48,722 bases of DNA from Clostridiales bacterium (GCA_012517905.1 JAAYUE010000072.1:1-48722); one strand, 5' to 3'. Numbered from the stretch's first letter, positions 8,644-18,323 are shown. Numbers and translations: made by a program. The notes: generated by a model not told the origin, from the letters alone.

Positions 8644-9419
8644 GCGCGCTCTTCCTCCTCGTGCAGGGTCAGAAGCCTCGGCTCGCCCTCCGTGATCAGC
8701 ACGGTGTTTTCGTAGTGGGCGGAGGGTTTCCCGTCCGCCGTGACGACCGTCCAACCGTCGTCGAGCTGGTACACGCGGAAGGTGCCCCGGTTGATCATCG
8801 GCTCTATGGCGATGGTCATGCCCGCCTCGAGACGCGCGCCGCGCCCGAAGCGCGTGTCGTCCCAGAAGTTCGGCACCTCGGGGTCCTCGTGCATGTGCCG
8901 CCCGATTCCGTGGCCGACCAGTTCGCGCACCACGCCGTAGCCGTTGCTCTCGGCGTGCTTCTGCACCGCCTTTGCGATGTCCGAGATGCGGTAGCCCGGC
9001 TTTGCGAAGCGGATGCCTTCAAAAAAGCATTCCTTCGTCACCCGGACAAGCCGCCGCGTTTCCTCCGGCACGTTGCCAATGAGCACCGTGCGCGCCGCGT
9101 CCCCATGGAATCCGTCCCGGCAGGCGCCGACGTCCAGCGACAGGATGTCGCCGTCCTTGAGGCGGTATTTGCCGGGGATGCCGTGCACCACCTGCTCGTT
9201 GACCGAGGCGCAGATGCTGCGGGGATAGCCGTTGTAGTTCAGAAACGAAGCCTCCGCGCCGCGGCTTTTGATGTACGCCGCCGCGATATCGTCGAGCTCC
9301 TGCGTCGTCATGCCGATCTCGGCGGCGCCCGCGAGCAGGTTGAGCGTTTCCTCCACTATGCGTCCGGCGGCGTCCATCTTTTCGATGTCCGCGGCGGACT
9401 TGATCGTGATCCCGCTCAT
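8640..9419 (-). CDS. map: Methionine aminopeptidase type I
   Basis: A 259-residue metallopeptidase that removes the initiator methionine. Metal ligands are visible in SLDVGACRDGFHGDAARTV (two Asp), HGIGRHMHEDP (His), the TIAIEPMI glutamate and HYENTVLI (Glu). The start is chosen at MSGITIKSAADIEKM (9419), which overlaps the adk stop by 4 nt. The short C-terminal tail LLTLHEEEERA overlaps the next gene, so adk-map-KOW are translationally coupled. Confidence 0.98.
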   Translation of the reverse strand: MSGITIKSAADIEKMDAAGRIVEETLNLLAGAAEIGMTTQELDDIAAAYIKSRGAEASFLNYNGYPRSICASVNEQVVHGIPGKYRLKDGDILSLDVGACRDGFHGDAARTVLIGNVPEETRRLVRVTKECFFEGIRFAKPGYRISDIAKAVQKHAESNGYGVVRELVGHGIGRHMHEDPEVPNFWDDTRFGRGARLEAGMTIAIEPMINRGTFRVYQLDDGWTVVTADGKPSAHYENTVLITEGEPRLLTLHEEEERA

Positions 9420-10033
9420 TTCGAGATTACCGCGCGGATTTCCGCGTCCACGACATCCACGTCCGCGTCGCCGTTGACCGAATGCAGCAGGCCCTTGTTC
9501 GCGTAGTACTCGATCAGCGGCTTGGTGGAGCGCTCGTAGACCACGAGACGGTTGCGCACCGTTTCTTCCTTGTCGTCCTCGCGCTGATACAGCGTCGAAC
9601 CGCAGTCGCACCTGGCGTCCGGATGTTTGGACACATGATACGCGGCCCCGCAGTCCGGACACATCCGGCGTCCGCTGATGCGGCTGATGAGCCGCTCCAC
9701 AGGGACCTCGAGGTTGATGACGTGGTCGATCGGGCTGATCGCTTCCAGCGCTTCCGCCTGGGCGATCGTGCGCGGGAAGCCGTCGAAGAGAAACCCGTTT
9801 TTGCAGTCGTCCTGACGAATGCGGTTTTTCACCATGCCGAGAATCACGTCGTCCGGCACGAGTTCGCCGCGCTCGATGAGGTCCTTCGCGGCGTTCCCCA
9901 GTTCGGTTCCTTCCCGCATCTCGGCGCGGAGCATGTCCCCGGTCGAGATATGCGCAATGCCAAACCGTTCGGCGATCTTCACCGCCTGCGTGCCTTTGCC
10001 CGCCCCCGGCGGGCCTAAAAAGATCAGTTTCAT
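9416..10033 (-). CDS. adk: Adenylate kinase
   Basis: A 205-residue enzyme for ATP + AMP = 2 ADP. The P-loop GPPGAGKGTQ is at residues 7-16, the AMP-site STGDMLRAE follows, and DGFPRT is near residue 84. The lid carries cysteines CPDCG and CDCG, a zinc-binding lid as in many Gram-positives. GGAGG lies 7-9 nt before the ATG. A 178-nt gap separates it from secY. Confidence 0.98.
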   Translation of the reverse strand: MKLIFLGPPGAGKGTQAVKIAERFGIAHISTGDMLRAEMREGTELGNAAKDLIERGELVPDDVILGMVKNRIRQDDCKNGFLFDGFPRTIAQAEALEAISPIDHVINLEVPVERLISRISGRRMCPDCGAAYHVSKHPDARCDCGSTLYQREDDKEETVRNRLVVYERSTKPLIEYYANKGLLHSVNGDADVDVVDAEIRAVISK

Positions 10034-10135
10034 AGCGATTCCTCCGGTCAAAGCGCGGTCCGTTCGTCGCACCGAATGCCGCTTTTTTCCGCTGTGCCGT
10101 TCGCGTCAGGCCCGCGCTCCGTTTTCCGCGGAACC

Positions 10136-10161
10136 GGCGCGCCGGCAGAAACCGGCACGCC
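10136..10161 (-). other. Imperfect hairpin in the secY-adk gap
   Basis: The arms GGCGCGCCGG and CCGGCACGCC pair at nine of ten positions around a 6-nt loop. There is no T-run, so it is not a terminator. It may be an RNA processing or stability element. It lies in a 178-nt gap, long for this tightly packed cluster. Confidence 0.4.
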
Positions 10162-10211
10162 TGATCCCTTGGATTCCGTTTCGCAGGCCGCAGTCGCGGC
10201 CGCGCATATTA

Positions 10212-11468
10212 TCAGTTGAGGAAGCCCTTATAGTGCCGCATGAGCATATGGCTTTCGAGCTGGTTCGTGGTCTCCAGCGCGACGCTGACCATGATCAGCA
10301 CACTGGTTGCGCCAAACGCGCTGCTCTCGGCCATGCCGTGAAGCCAGATCTGCGGCGCGATGGCGACCACCGCGAGGAAGAGCGAGCCAAACAGCGTGAG
10401 GCGTCCGGAGATCTTCCCGAGATAGTCGCTCGTCGGCTTGCCGGGGCGGATGCCCGTGATGAAGCCGCCGTTCTGCTGGAGGTTCTTCGACATCTCGATC
10501 GGATTGAACGTTACGCTCGAGTAGAAGAACCCGAACCCGACGATCAAGAGCGCGTACACGATGTAGTACACCGCGCTGTTCGTTCCGAGGTACGTTTTAT
10601 AGAAATGATAAAACGCACCGTTCGGCCAGAACTGGGCGATCATGCCCGGGAACTGGAGGAACGTCAGGGCGAAGATCAGCGGCAGAACGCCGTTGGAGTT
10701 CGCCTTGATCGGCAGATAGGTGCTCTGTCCGCCGTACATCTTGCGGCCGACCACGCGTTTGGCGTACTGCACCGGGATGCGACGCTGCGCCTGATCCACA
10801 TGGGTGACCAGCGTGATGAGGCCCAGAACCACGATGAGCAGGACAAACAGTTCCCAGATCGGCATGGTGCCGACCCAAAGCTGCTGGCCGATGCTGATGA
10901 ACGTCTTTGGCACGCGCGATACGATGGACGCAAAGATCAGCATCGATACGCCGTTGCCGACGCCGTCCTCGGTGATGCGCTCGCCGAGCCACATGAGGAA
11001 GGCCGTGCCCGCCGTCGAACAGATGCCGATGGTAGCGTACGTCAGCCAACTCGTGTCCACGAGGTATTTCGTGCCGAGGCCGATGAAGATGCCGATGGAC
11101 TGGACCATCGCCAGCGCGATACCGGTGAACCGGGTGATCTTCTCGATCTTGACCTTGCCGTCCTCTTCCTTGCTCATGCGCTCCAGCGAAGGAATCGCAA
11201 TGGTGAGCAGCTGGAGGATAATCGACGCGTTGATGTAGGGCGAAATGCCCATCGCAAAGATCGTAAACTGGCTGAACGAACTGCCGGTCAGCAGGTCGAG
11301 AAAGCCGAGAATGTCATACTGCGATACGGCGTCCTTGAGCAGCGCCGTGTTAACGCCGGGGATCGGGATAAAGCTCCCGAGCCGGTAGACCACGATCAAC
11401 ACAAGCGTGATAAGAATCTTCTTGCGGATCTCCTTGATCTTAAACGCGTTGATGAATGTCTGGAACAT
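10212..11468 (-). CDS. secY: Preprotein translocase subunit SecY
   Basis: A 418-residue membrane protein with ten predicted helices, forming the core of the Sec channel. Recognised by RKKILITLVLIVVYRLGSFI at the N-terminus, the plug region (GISPYINASIILQLL near residue 75) and the cytosolic loop GKPTSDYL near residue 330. Its ATG overlaps the rplO stop by one base (TGATG), and its GAGG site lies inside rplO. Confidence 0.98.
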   Translation of the reverse strand: MFQTFINAFKIKEIRKKILITLVLIVVYRLGSFIPIPGVNTALLKDAVSQYDILGFLDLLTGSSFSQFTIFAMGISPYINASIILQLLTIAIPSLERMSKEEDGKVKIEKITRFTGIALAMVQSIGIFIGLGTKYLVDTSWLTYATIGICSTAGTAFLMWLGERITEDGVGNGVSMLIFASIVSRVPKTFISIGQQLWVGTMPIWELFVLLIVVLGLITLVTHVDQAQRRIPVQYAKRVVGRKMYGGQSTYLPIKANSNGVLPLIFALTFLQFPGMIAQFWPNGAFYHFYKTYLGTNSAVYYIVYALLIVGFGFFYSSVTFNPIEMSKNLQQNGGFITGIRPGKPTSDYLGKISGRLTLFGSLFLAVVAIAPQIWLHGMAESSAFGATSVLIMVSVALETTNQLESHMLMRHYKGFLN

Positions 11469-11911
11469 CAGCCGATCACCTCAACACTTCCGCCCGCAGC
11501 TTTGATTGCAGTCTGAGCGGATTGAGAGAACTTTGCCGCTTTAACGTCCAGTTTCTTCGTCAGCTCGCCGCCGCCCAAAACCTTCAGGCCGTCCTTTTCG
11601 ATCTTGCTGATGAGGCCCGCTTCTTTGAGCGACTCAGCAGTCACTACGGTGCCGTTCTCCAACCAGTCGAGGTCGGAAACGTTGATAATCGTGTATTCTT
11701 TTGCAAAGATATTGGTAAAGCCGCGCTTGGGCAGACGGCGCGGAAGGGGCATCTGGCCGCCTTCAAAACCGTTCTTCTTGCTCCCGCTGCGTGCCTTCTG
11801 GCCCTTATGGCCCTTCGTGGAGGTCTTGCCCATGCCGCTGCCGGTACCGCGACCGACGCGCTTTGGGGCCTTGACCGACCCGGGGGCGGGCGATAGTTCA
11901 TGGAGTTTCAT
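11468..11911 (-). CDS. rplO: 50S ribosomal protein L15
   Basis: A 147-residue L15, a late-assembling 23S-binding protein. Recognised by [20 protein letters not shown], the glycine-rich [19 protein letters not shown] segment and [17 protein letters not shown]. It sits between rpmD and secY in the usual spc order. Confidence 0.98.
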   Translation of the reverse strand: MKLHELSPAPGSVKAPKRVGRGTGSGMGKTSTKGHKGQKARSGSKKNGFEGGQMPLPRRLPKRGFTNIFAKEYTIINVSDLDWLENGTVVTAESLKEAGLISKIEKDGLKVLGGGELTKKLDVKAAKFSQSAQTAIKAAGGSVEVIG

Positions 11912-11929
11912 GATGCACGTCCTCCTGCC

Positions 11930-12133
11930 TTAAACTTCTTCCACCGTAATCAGGTGTTTTACCTTGAAGATCATGCCGCGCGTGCAGGCGTTATCCGGCT
12001 GGGTAACGGTGCTGTTGAGCTTTTTCAGGCCCAGCGCGACGACCGTCGCCTGCTGATCTTTGAGGCAACCGATCGGGCTCTTGACGAGCGTGATCTTGAG
12101 TGTTTTGGCCTCCGCCGCTTTTGCTTTCGCCAT
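11930..12133 (-). CDS. rpmD: 50S ribosomal protein L30
   Basis: A 67-residue L30 with the core [20 protein letters not shown] and a short Ala/Lys-rich start ([10 protein letters not shown]). The start at 12133 follows a GGAGG site about 7 nt upstream; a longer in-frame reading would overlap rpsE. Confidence 0.96.
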   Translation of the reverse strand: MAKAKAAEAKTLKITLVKSPIGCLKDQQATVVALGLKKLNSTVTQPDNACTRGMIFKVKHLITVEEV

Positions 12134-12146
12134 TGTAGCGTCCTCC

Positions 12147-12656
12147 TTAACCCAGGATTTCTTCCACGGACTTGCCGCGGGCCCTGGCAATCTGCTCCGC
12201 GGTGCGAAGCTGGCTCAGGCCGTCGATCGTGGCTTTCACGCAGTTGCTGGGATTGTTGGAGCCGTAGGACTTCGTGCGGATATCGCGGATGCCGACCATC
12301 TCGAGCACTGCGCGCGCGGGACCGCCCGCGATGACGCCGGCGCCCTCTTCGGCGGGCAGCATGCGAACATGGCCTTTACCGAACTTTCCTTCTACGGCGT
12401 GGGGAATCGACGTGCCCACGATGGGGACCTCGATCATATGACGCTTCGCGTCTTCAACGCCCTTGCGGACCGCCTCGGGGATTTCGGCTGCTTTGCCGAG
12501 GCCGACGCCGACCTTACCCTTTTCGTTTCCAACGACCATCAGCGCGGTGAACCGGAAGTTCTTGCCGCCCTTGACGACCTTCGCAACGCGGTTGATGGAA
12601 ACGAGGCGCTCTTTGAATTCGGAGGGCTCTTTTTCGAATCTCCTGTTGTTTTGCAT
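12147..12656 (-). CDS. rpsE: 30S ribosomal protein S5
   Basis: A 169-residue S5, part of the decoding-fidelity region. The N-terminal double-stranded RNA-binding domain ([20 protein letters not shown]) is followed by the S5 C-domain ([16 protein letters not shown] and [16 protein letters not shown]). AGGAGG precedes the ATG. Confidence 0.98.
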   Translation of the reverse strand: MQNNRRFEKEPSEFKERLVSINRVAKVVKGGKNFRFTALMVVGNEKGKVGVGLGKAAEIPEAVRKGVEDAKRHMIEVPIVGTSIPHAVEGKFGKGHVRMLPAEEGAGVIAGGPARAVLEMVGIRDIRTKSYGSNNPSNCVKATIDGLSQLRTAEQIARARGKSVEEILG

Positions 12657-12668
12657 GTTCTTTCCTCC

Positions 12669-13037
12669 TTAGAAGTCCAGCCCGGCTTTGCGAGCGCCGT
12701 CTGCGAGCGCGGCAACGCGTCCGGTGTAGAGGTAGCCGCCGCGGTCGAATACGACCTTGGAAACCCCCTTCGCTTTGGCGCGCGCGCCGATGAGTTCTCC
12801 GACGAGAGCGGCCTGCTCGACCTTGCTCTTGCCCTCGAGCTTGCCCTTGATTTCGGCGTCCAGCGTGGAAGCTGCGACCAAGGTGTTTCCTGCGGCGTCG
12901 TCGATCACCTGCGCATAGATGTGCGTGGTGCTGCGGTATACGTTCAAACGGGGACGTTCACCGTTGCCCACGATGTTCTTGCGCTGGCGGTAATGACGAG
13001 CCACGCGAATCGCGTTTTTATCGACTTTGTTAAACAT
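12669..13037 (-). CDS. rplR: 50S ribosomal protein L18
   Basis: A 122-residue 5S rRNA-binding protein of the central protuberance, next to L5. Recognised by [18 protein letters not shown] and [20 protein letters not shown]. The 5' neighbour is rplF, 21 nt away. Confidence 0.98.
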   Translation of the reverse strand: MFNKVDKNAIRVARHYRQRKNIVGNGERPRLNVYRSTTHIYAQVIDDAAGNTLVAASTLDAEIKGKLEGKSKVEQAALVGELIGARAKAKGVSKVVFDRGGYLYTGRVAALADGARKAGLDF

Positions 13038-13058
13038 CTTTCGTCACTCCTTCCTGCT

Positions 13059-13598
13059 TTACTTACCGGTCTTGCCTTCCTTGCGGCGAACGACCTCGTT
13101 CTCATAGCGAATGCCCTTGCCCTTGTACGGCTCGGGCGGACGCACCGTGCGGATATCGGCGGCCACCTGGCCAACCTTCTGCTTATCGATGCCCTTGATC
13201 GTGATCTTCGTCGGCGCGGGGACTTCAAAGCTGATGCCCTGCGGCGCGGGGAAGTTCACAGGATGAGAGTAACCGACGTTGATGACGAGGCCCGTGCCCT
13301 GCAGCTGCGCCTTGTAGCCGACGCCGACGATCTCGAGCTTCTTTTCAAAGCCCTTTGTCGTGCCCGTCACCATGTTGTTGATGAGCGTGCGGGTCAGGCC
13401 ATGCAGCGCGCGATGGCGCTTGTCGTCACTGGGACGCTTGACGGTGAGCACACCGGCGTCCTGCTCGATCACCATCTCCGAAGAGACTTTTTCGGTGAGC
13501 GTGCCTTTCGGACCTTTCACGGTGACGACGTTGCCGTCTTCGACCGTGATTGTCACTCCGGCAGGAATGCTGACCGGAAGTTTTCCGATACGAGACAT
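13059..13598 (-). CDS. rplF: 50S ribosomal protein L6
   Basis: A 179-residue L6 near the factor-binding site. Recognised by [40 protein letters not shown] and the C-terminal [15 protein letters not shown] 94-nt gap separates it from rpsH; I see only short hairpins there and no clear signal. Confidence 0.98.
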   Translation of the reverse strand: MSRIGKLPVSIPAGVTITVEDGNVVTVKGPKGTLTEKVSSEMVIEQDAGVLTVKRPSDDKRHRALHGLTRTLINNMVTGTTKGFEKKLEIVGVGYKAQLQGTGLVINVGYSHPVNFPAPQGISFEVPAPTKITIKGIDKQKVGQVAADIRTVRPPEPYKGKGIRYENEVVRRKEGKTGK

Positions 13599-13692
13599 GT
13601 TGTTTTCTCCTTATTTAAGTAATATCGTGCGGATGGGTGCGTCCGCGCTTCCCCGCCTTTGCGGGTTCATGCGGCGCGCCCGCTCCGTCTTC

Positions 13693-14085
13693 TTACCAAA
13701 CGTAGGCCAGCACTTCGCCGCCAACGCCCTGCTTGCGCGCTTCCCGGTCGGTCATGACGCCGCGGGAGGTGGAAACAATCGCGATGCCGAGGCCGCCGAG
13801 GACCTTGGGCATTTCGTCCTTGCGCGCGTAAACGCGAAGGCCGGGGCGGGAGATGCGCTTGATGCCGACGATGACGCGCTGCTTGTTTGCGCCGTACTTG
13901 AGCTGGATGCGGATCGTCTTCTTTTCGCCGTCGGCGACGATGTCGAAGCTCTTGATGTAACCCTCGTCCACCAGAATCTGCGCGATGGCTTTCTTCATCG
14001 TGGAGGCGGGGATTTCAACGGAGTCATGCTTCGCAATCAGCGCGTTGCGGATACGGGTGAGCATATCGGCAATGGTATCTGTCAT
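13693..14085 (-). CDS. rpsH: 30S ribosomal protein S8
   Basis: A 130-residue S8, a primary 16S-binding protein. Recognised by [20 protein letters not shown] and the C-terminal [20 protein letters not shown]. It lies 14 nt downstream of rpsN. Confidence 0.98.
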   Translation of the reverse strand: MTDTIADMLTRIRNALIAKHDSVEIPASTMKKAIAQILVDEGYIKSFDIVADGEKKTIRIQLKYGANKQRVIVGIKRISRPGLRVYARKDEMPKVLGGLGIAIVSTSRGVMTDREARKQGVGGEVLAYVW

Positions 14086-14099
14086 GTTCGTTTCCTCCT

Positions 14100-14285
14100 T
14101 TACCAGCTTGCCTTGCGTACGCCGGGGATTTCGCCCTTATACGCCAGTTCGCGGAAGCAAATGCGGCAGATGCCATACTTGCGCAGAACCGAGTGGGGCC
14201 GGCCGCAGATGCGGCAGCGGGTGTAAGCACGGGTGCTGAACTTCGGCTCGCGCGCCTGCTTTAATTTCATGCTTGTCTTTGCCAT
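14100..14285 (-). CDS. rpsN: 30S ribosomal protein S14 type Z (zinc form)
   Basis: A 61-residue zinc-dependent S14: CRICGRPH and CRICF give two CxxC pairs around residues 24-43, and the tail [11 protein letters not shown] is typical. Type Z S14 is common in Gram-positives. It sits between rplE and rpsH. Confidence 0.98.
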   Translation of the reverse strand: MAKTSMKLKQAREPKFSTRAYTRCRICGRPHSVLRKYGICRICFRELAYKGEIPGVRKASW

Positions 14286-14303
14286 TTTCGCTTTCCTCCC
14301 TTA

Positions 14304-15275
14304 TCAGCCCTGCACAAACGGGATGCCAAGCTGCGAGAGCAGCTCTTTGCACTCTTCGTCGGTCTTGGCGCTCGTGACGAACACGACGTTCATGCCGCGC
14401 ACCTTGTCGACGTCGTCGTAGTTGATCTCCGGAAAGATCAGCTGCTCCTTGAGGCCGAGGGCATAGTTGCCGCGCCCGTCGAACGCCTTGTCGGACACGC
14501 CGCGGAAGTCGCGCACGCGGGGCAGGACGATGTTGAAGAGCTTATCGACAAAGTAGTACATCCGGTCCCCGCGGAGCGTAACCTTCGCGCCGATGGTCAT
14601 GCCTTCGCGGACCTTGAAGTTCGCGACGCTCTTCTTGGCGCGGGTGACGACCGCTCTCTGGCCGGCGATGGTGCTGAGTTCCTTGATCGCCGCCTCGATG
14701 CCCTTGGGGTTGTCCTTGTCGGAACCCAGGCCCATGTTGATGATGACCTTCTCGAGACGCGGAATCTGCATGACGTTTTCGTATGCAAACTTCGTGCGCA
14801 GCGCCGGCGCGATCTCGTCGAGATAACGCTTCTTGAGGCGCGGCATGCCTTCGAGCTTCTTCATGTCCGCCTGGCCGCCCTTCGCCTTCTTGGCGGCGGG
14901 TTTCGCGGCGGCTTCGGCCTTCTTCTCCACCTTGGCGGCGGCTTCCTTGACGGCGCCCGCTGCCTTGGCCACGGTCTCCGCGGCCGCTTCGCTCACGGCT
15001 TCGGCCGCTTTTTCGGCGGTCTCGGCGGCGGCTTTGGCGGTCTTCTTGACGGCCTTTTCCACGGTCTCGGCAGCTTCGGCGGCTTTTGGAGCCGCCTTCT
15101 TTGCGGCCTTTTTCACTTCTTCAACGACCGTCTCGGCCGCTGCTCCAACGGCGTCTGCTGCTTCGGCGGCCTTCGGAGCTGCCTTTTTCGCGGCTTTTTT
15201 TACTTCCTCGACAACCGTTTCGGCTGCTGCTTCAACGGCGTCTGTCACGGTTTCGATGTCTTTTTTCGTTGCCAC
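14304..15275 (-). CDS. rplE: 50S ribosomal protein L5 with a long Ala/Lys/Glu-rich N-terminal extension
   Basis: Residues 144-323 are a complete, normal L5 ([20 protein letters not shown] at its start, [20 protein letters not shown] later) of about 180 residues. L5 binds 5S rRNA in the central protuberance and bridges to S13. In front lies an extra segment of about 143 residues made almost only of Ala, Lys, Glu, Val and Thr (for example [15 protein letters not shown]), predicted helical and resembling histone-H1-type tails or helical linkers. A 28-residue block at 13-40 recurs at 42-69 with one change (Glu15 to Gly44). AAGGAGG about 10 nt before the ATG at 15275 supports translation of the whole frame; internal ATGs at codons 138 and 144 have weak sites. 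The function of the extension is unknown; a surface arm or a target for processing are both possible. Confidence 0.95.
   Translation of the reverse strand: MATKKDIETVTDAVEAAAETVVEEVKKAAKKAAPKAAEAADAVGAAAETVVEEVKKAAKKAAPKAAEAAETVEKAVKKTAKAAAETAEKAAEAVSEAAAETVAKAAGAVKEAAAKVEKKAEAAAKPAAKKAKGGQADMKKLEGMPRLKKRYLDEIAPALRTKFAYENVMQIPRLEKVIINMGLGSDKDNPKGIEAAIKELSTIAGQRAVVTRAKKSVANFKVREGMTIGAKVTLRGDRMYYFVDKLFNIVLPRVRDFRGVSDKAFDGRGNYALGLKEQLIFPEINYDDVDKVRGMNVVFVTSAKTDEECKELLSQLGIPFVQG
15069..15152 (-). repeat. Second copy of the 28-codon repeat in rplE
   Basis: Codons 42-69 of rplE. Compared with codons 13-40 (87 nt away) there are 15 base differences in 84, of which 14 are synonymous by hand alignment. 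Confidence 0.9.
15156..15239 (-). repeat. First copy of the 28-codon repeat in rplE
   Basis: Codons 13-40 of rplE. The peptide ([18 protein letters not shown] as its core) matches the downstream copy at 27 of 28 positions. Confidence 0.9.
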
Positions 15276-15296
15276 TTGTCAGTTCCTCCTTCCGCC

Positions 15297-15638
15297 TTAA
15301 TCGATGACTTTGCCGCACTTTTTGCAAACGCGGACGCTCTTTAGCTTCTTCTCGCCGGAGATCTCGACTTCCTTGATCTTGTGGGCGATGCGGGTGGGCT
15401 TGTCGCACTTGGGGCAGACGAGCATGACGTTGGACGCGTGCATGCTGCCTTCCTTTTCGATGCGGCCGCCGGGCTGGCCCTGTTTGCGGGGCTTCACATG
15501 GCGGGTGATCATCGCCGTGCCCTGCACGACAACGCGCTCGTCGTCGGGACGGGACACGAGGATTTTGCCCTTTTTACCCTTGTCTTTGCCGGAGATGACA
15601 ACGACGGTATCGCCTTTTTTGACGTTTAAGCTGTTCAT
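15297..15638 (-). CDS. rplX: 50S ribosomal protein L24
   Basis: A 113-residue L24, which starts large-subunit assembly. The N-terminal KOW motif (KKGDTVVVISGKDKGKKGKI) is followed by a C-terminal zinc-ribbon-like part with CPKC and CKKC. It lies 14 nt from rplN and 21 nt from rplE. Confidence 0.97.
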   Translation of the reverse strand: MNSLNVKKGDTVVVISGKDKGKKGKILVSRPDDERVVVQGTAMITRHVKPRKQGQPGGRIEKEGSMHASNVMLVCPKCDKPTRIAHKIKEVEISGEKKLKSVRVCKKCGKVID

Positions 15639-15652
15639 GTCATGCTCCTCCT

Positions 15653-16021
15653 TTACAATACTTCCGGTGCGAGGGACACGATTTTCATGTAGTCCTTCTC
15701 ACGAAGTTCTCTGGCCACCGGCCCGAAGATACGGGTGCCGCGCGGCTGCTTCTGGTCGTTGATGATGACGGCGGCATTGTCGTCGAAACGGATATAGCTT
15801 CCGTCCGGACGCTGGATGCCGGACACCGTGCGCACGACAACCGCGCGAACGACATCCTTTTTCTTGACAGCGCCGCCCGGGGATGCGGACTTGACGCTGG
15901 CCACGATCACGTCGCCAATATTGGCGGACTTACGGTAGGAACCGCCCAGCACGCGAATGCACATGATCTCCTTCGCGCCGCTGTTGTCCGCGACCTTTAA
16001 TCTGGTTTGCGGTTGAATCAT
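15653..16021 (-). CDS. rplN: 50S ribosomal protein L14
   Basis: A 122-residue L14 at the subunit interface. Recognised by [20 protein letters not shown] and [20 protein letters not shown]. The start at 16021 matches the universal length and has a GGAG-type site upstream; longer in-frame readings overlap rpsQ. Confidence 0.98.
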   Translation of the reverse strand: MIQPQTRLKVADNSGAKEIMCIRVLGGSYRKSANIGDVIVASVKSASPGGAVKKKDVVRAVVVRTVSGIQRPDGSYIRFDDNAAVIINDQKQPRGTRIFGPVARELREKDYMKIVSLAPEVL

Positions 16022-16041
16022 ATTCCCAGTTCCTCCAATCG

Positions 16042-16299
16042 TTACTTCGCCTTCTCGACGATCTCGACGAGGCGCCACCGCTTATCCTTGCTGATGGGGC
16101 GCGTTTCCATGATCTTGACGGTATCGCCGACGCCGCACTGGTTCTCTTCGTCGTGAACCTTGAACTTGCGGGTGCGGTTGACCATCTTGCCATACAACGG
16201 GTGGCGAACCTTGGTCTTGATGGCGACAACGGCCGTCTTGTCCATTTTATCGCTGACGACCACGCCGATACGGGTCTTTCTGTAGCCTCTCTGTTCCAT
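16042..16299 (-). CDS. rpsQ: 30S ribosomal protein S17
   Basis: An 85-residue OB-fold protein binding 16S rRNA. Recognised by [40 protein letters not shown] and [26 protein letters not shown] lies about 9 nt before the ATG. Confidence 0.98.
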   Translation of the reverse strand: MEQRGYRKTRIGVVVSDKMDKTAVVAIKTKVRHPLYGKMVNRTRKFKVHDEENQCGVGDTVKIMETRPISKDKRWRLVEIVEKAK

Positions 16300-16319
16300 G
16301 TGCTCTGTCCTCCTTCCCG

Positions 16320-16523
16320 TTACTCGGCTGCCTTCGCAAGCTCGCGCTCGCGAATGATCGTTTTTACCCTGGCGATGTCTTTCTTGCAATCGTTGATCCG
16401 CTGGGGATTGGCAAGACCGCCGGTAGCCGACTGAAAGCGAAGGTTGAACAGCTCGCTCTTGAGCTCTTTTTCCTGAGCGGCAAGCGCGTCGTTGGTCATT
16501 TCGCGAAACTTATTTGCCTTCAT
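16320..16523 (-). CDS. rpmC: 50S ribosomal protein L29
   Basis: A 67-residue helical hairpin protein near the tunnel exit, where the signal recognition particle and trigger factor dock. Recognised by [20 protein letters not shown]. Its start overlaps the end of rplP by 14 nt, which suggests coupled translation. Confidence 0.97.
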   Translation of the reverse strand: MKANKFREMTNDALAAQEKELKSELFNLRFQSATGGLANPQRINDCKKDIARVKTIIRERELAKAAE

Positions 16524-16950
16524 CGGTTTCACCACCCTTTTCGGTTTCCTTCCGCACAATCTTAGCCTTGAGCGGGAGTTTGTGCATCGCAAGGCGGAGC
16601 GCCTCGCTGGCGGTTTCGTAATCGACGCCCGCAATCTCAAAGAGGATGCGGCCCGGCTTTACGACGGCAACCCAGTATTCCGGGGAGCCCTTGCCGCTGC
16701 CCATGCGGGTCTCGGCGGGCTTTTCGGTGACGGGCTTGTCGGGGAAGATCTTGATCCAGACCTGGCCGCCGCGCTTGATGTAACGCGTCATCGCGACACG
16801 CGCCGCCTCGATCTGCTGGCTGGTGACCCAGCAGGGTTCCAGCGCCATCAGGCCATATTCGCCATAGGTGATGGTATTGCCGCGGGTGGCTTTGCCCTTC
16901 ATACGGCCGCGGAATACTCTGCGCCGTTTTACTCTCTTCGGCATCAACAT
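16510..16950 (-). CDS. rplP: 50S ribosomal protein L16
   Basis: A 146-residue L16 near the A-site tRNA. Recognised by [39 protein letters not shown] and [20 protein letters not shown]. Two ATGs are possible (16950 and 16944); the first is favoured by a purine-rich GGGGG about 9 nt upstream. Confidence 0.97.
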   Translation of the reverse strand: MLMPKRVKRRRVFRGRMKGKATRGNTITYGEYGLMALEPCWVTSQQIEAARVAMTRYIKRGGQVWIKIFPDKPVTEKPAETRMGSGKGSPEYWVAVVKPGRILFEIAGVDYETASEALRLAMHKLPLKAKIVRKETEKGGETDEGK

Positions 16951-16952
16951 GG

Positions 16953-17624
16953 TTATTTGCCCCCTTCCTCGCGCTTGTCGGAAGCGCCGCGCTTGCCGAG
17001 CAATTCGCCCTTGTAGATCCAGACCTTGCAGCCGATGCGGCCGTAGGTGGTCTTCGCTTCCGCAAAGCCGTACTGGATGTCCGCGCGCATGGTCTGCAGC
17101 GGGATGGAACCGTCGTGGTAGCCTTCGCTCCTCGCGATTTCCGCGCCGCCGAGACGGCCGGAGACCATGAGCTTGATGCCCTTGACGCTGTTCTTCTGCA
17201 TCGCGCGGCCCATCGCCTGCTTCATCGCGCGGCGGAAGCTGATGCGCTTCTCGAGCTGGGATGCGATATTTTCCGCGACCAGCTGGGCGTCCGCGTCCGG
17301 ATCACGGATTTCCATGATGTTGACGCTGACATCCTTGCCGATCGTCTTTTTGATGTCTTCCTTGATGACTTCGATGCCTGCGCCGCCCTTGCCGATGAGA
17401 AGGCCGGGACGCGCGGTGAAGATGCTGACGGTGATCTTGCCGGCCGCGCGGTCGATCTCGATGCGCGAAATGCTGGCCTGAAAATACTTCTTCTTCACGA
17501 AGTCGCGGATCTTGCGGTCCTCGACGAGGAAATCGGCAAAGTCCTTCTTGGAGGCGTACCAGCGGGTATTCCAGTCCTTGATGACGCCAACGCGGAAGCC
17601 GTTCGGATTAACTTTTTGACCCAT
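16953..17624 (-). CDS. rpsC: 30S ribosomal protein S3
   Basis: A 223-residue S3 lining the mRNA entry. The KH domain has the GKGG loop ([19 protein letters not shown] near residue 75), and the C-domain has [20 protein letters not shown]. Start and length are normal, with AGGAGG before the ATG. Confidence 0.98.
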   Translation of the reverse strand: MGQKVNPNGFRVGVIKDWNTRWYASKKDFADFLVEDRKIRDFVKKKYFQASISRIEIDRAAGKITVSIFTARPGLLIGKGGAGIEVIKEDIKKTIGKDVSVNIMEIRDPDADAQLVAENIASQLEKRISFRRAMKQAMGRAMQKNSVKGIKLMVSGRLGGAEIARSEGYHDGSIPLQTMRADIQYGFAEAKTTYGRIGCKVWIYKGELLGKRGASDKREEGGK

Positions 17625-17639
17625 AGCTTTTTTTCCTCC

Positions 17640-18026
17640 TTACTTCGCCTGATCCAGCACGACCGTGATGTGGCTCGTCCGCTTGCGGATTGCGCTCGCG
17701 CGTCCGTGCGCTCTCGGTCTGAACCGCTTCAGGGTCGGACCCTGATTGGCATAGATCTCGGCGACGTAGAGCTCTTCGCGGTTGAGGTCAAGGTTGTTTT
17801 CCGCGTTCGCAATCGCGCTCTTGAGGAGCTTTGCCACCGGCTCGGTCGCCGCCTTCGGCGTATAGAGCAGGATGGCTTCGGCTTCCTTCACGCTCTTGCC
17901 GCGGATGAGGTCGATCACGGCCTTTACCTTGCGCGAAGAGATTCGAATGTATTTTGCACTCGCGTGCGGGCGCTTATCGGCGTTGGCCGCGCGTTTGGCC
18001 GACTTTTCTCTCATTCTGGTTGCCAT
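17640..18026 (-). CDS. rplV: 50S ribosomal protein L22
   Basis: A 128-residue L22 whose beta-hairpin lines the exit tunnel. Recognised by [20 protein letters not shown] and [20 protein letters not shown]. It has about 20 more N-terminal residues, rich in Arg/Lys/Ala, than the shortest L22s. AGGAGG precedes the ATG. Confidence 0.98.
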   Translation of the reverse strand: MATRMREKSAKRAANADKRPHASAKYIRISSRKVKAVIDLIRGKSVKEAEAILLYTPKAATEPVAKLLKSAIANAENNLDLNREELYVAEIYANQGPTLKRFRPRAHGRASAIRKRTSHITVVLDQAK

Positions 18027-18041
18027 TTGCTTCGTTCCTCC

Positions 18042-18323
18042 TTACCTTGCCGAAGAGGACTTTTCGGAGCCCCTGTGTCCTCTGAACGTGCGCGTCGGCG
18101 CGAATTCGCCGAGCTTATGGCCGACCATTTCTTCGGTAATGTACACCGGCACGTGTTTCTTGCCGTCATGCACCGCGATGGTGTGACCAACCATATCCGG
18201 GAAAATGGTGGAGGCGCGAGACCACGTCTTGACGACGGTCTTTTTTCCGCTCGCGTTCATCGCTTCGATCCGCCCCAGGAGGCGTTCGCTGACAAACGGG
18301 CCTTTTTTAACCGATCTGCTCAT
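18042..18323 (-). CDS. rpsS: 30S ribosomal protein S19
   Basis: A 93-residue S19 of the small-subunit head, working with S13. Recognised by [40 protein letters not shown] and [18 protein letters not shown]. Confidence 0.98.
   Translation of the reverse strand: MSRSVKKGPFVSERLLGRIEAMNASGKKTVVKTWSRASTIFPDMVGHTIAVHDGKKHVPVYITEEMVGHKLGEFAPTRTFRGHRGSEKSSSAR

Noticed and set aside
10136-10161. Terminator between secY and adk
   Set aside because: The hairpin has no T-run on the minus strand, so termination is not supported.
14847-15275. L5 extension as a separate upstream gene or frameshift artefact
   Set aside because: There is a single continuous frame, one good ribosome binding site, no stop between arm and core, and silent substitutions in the repeat.
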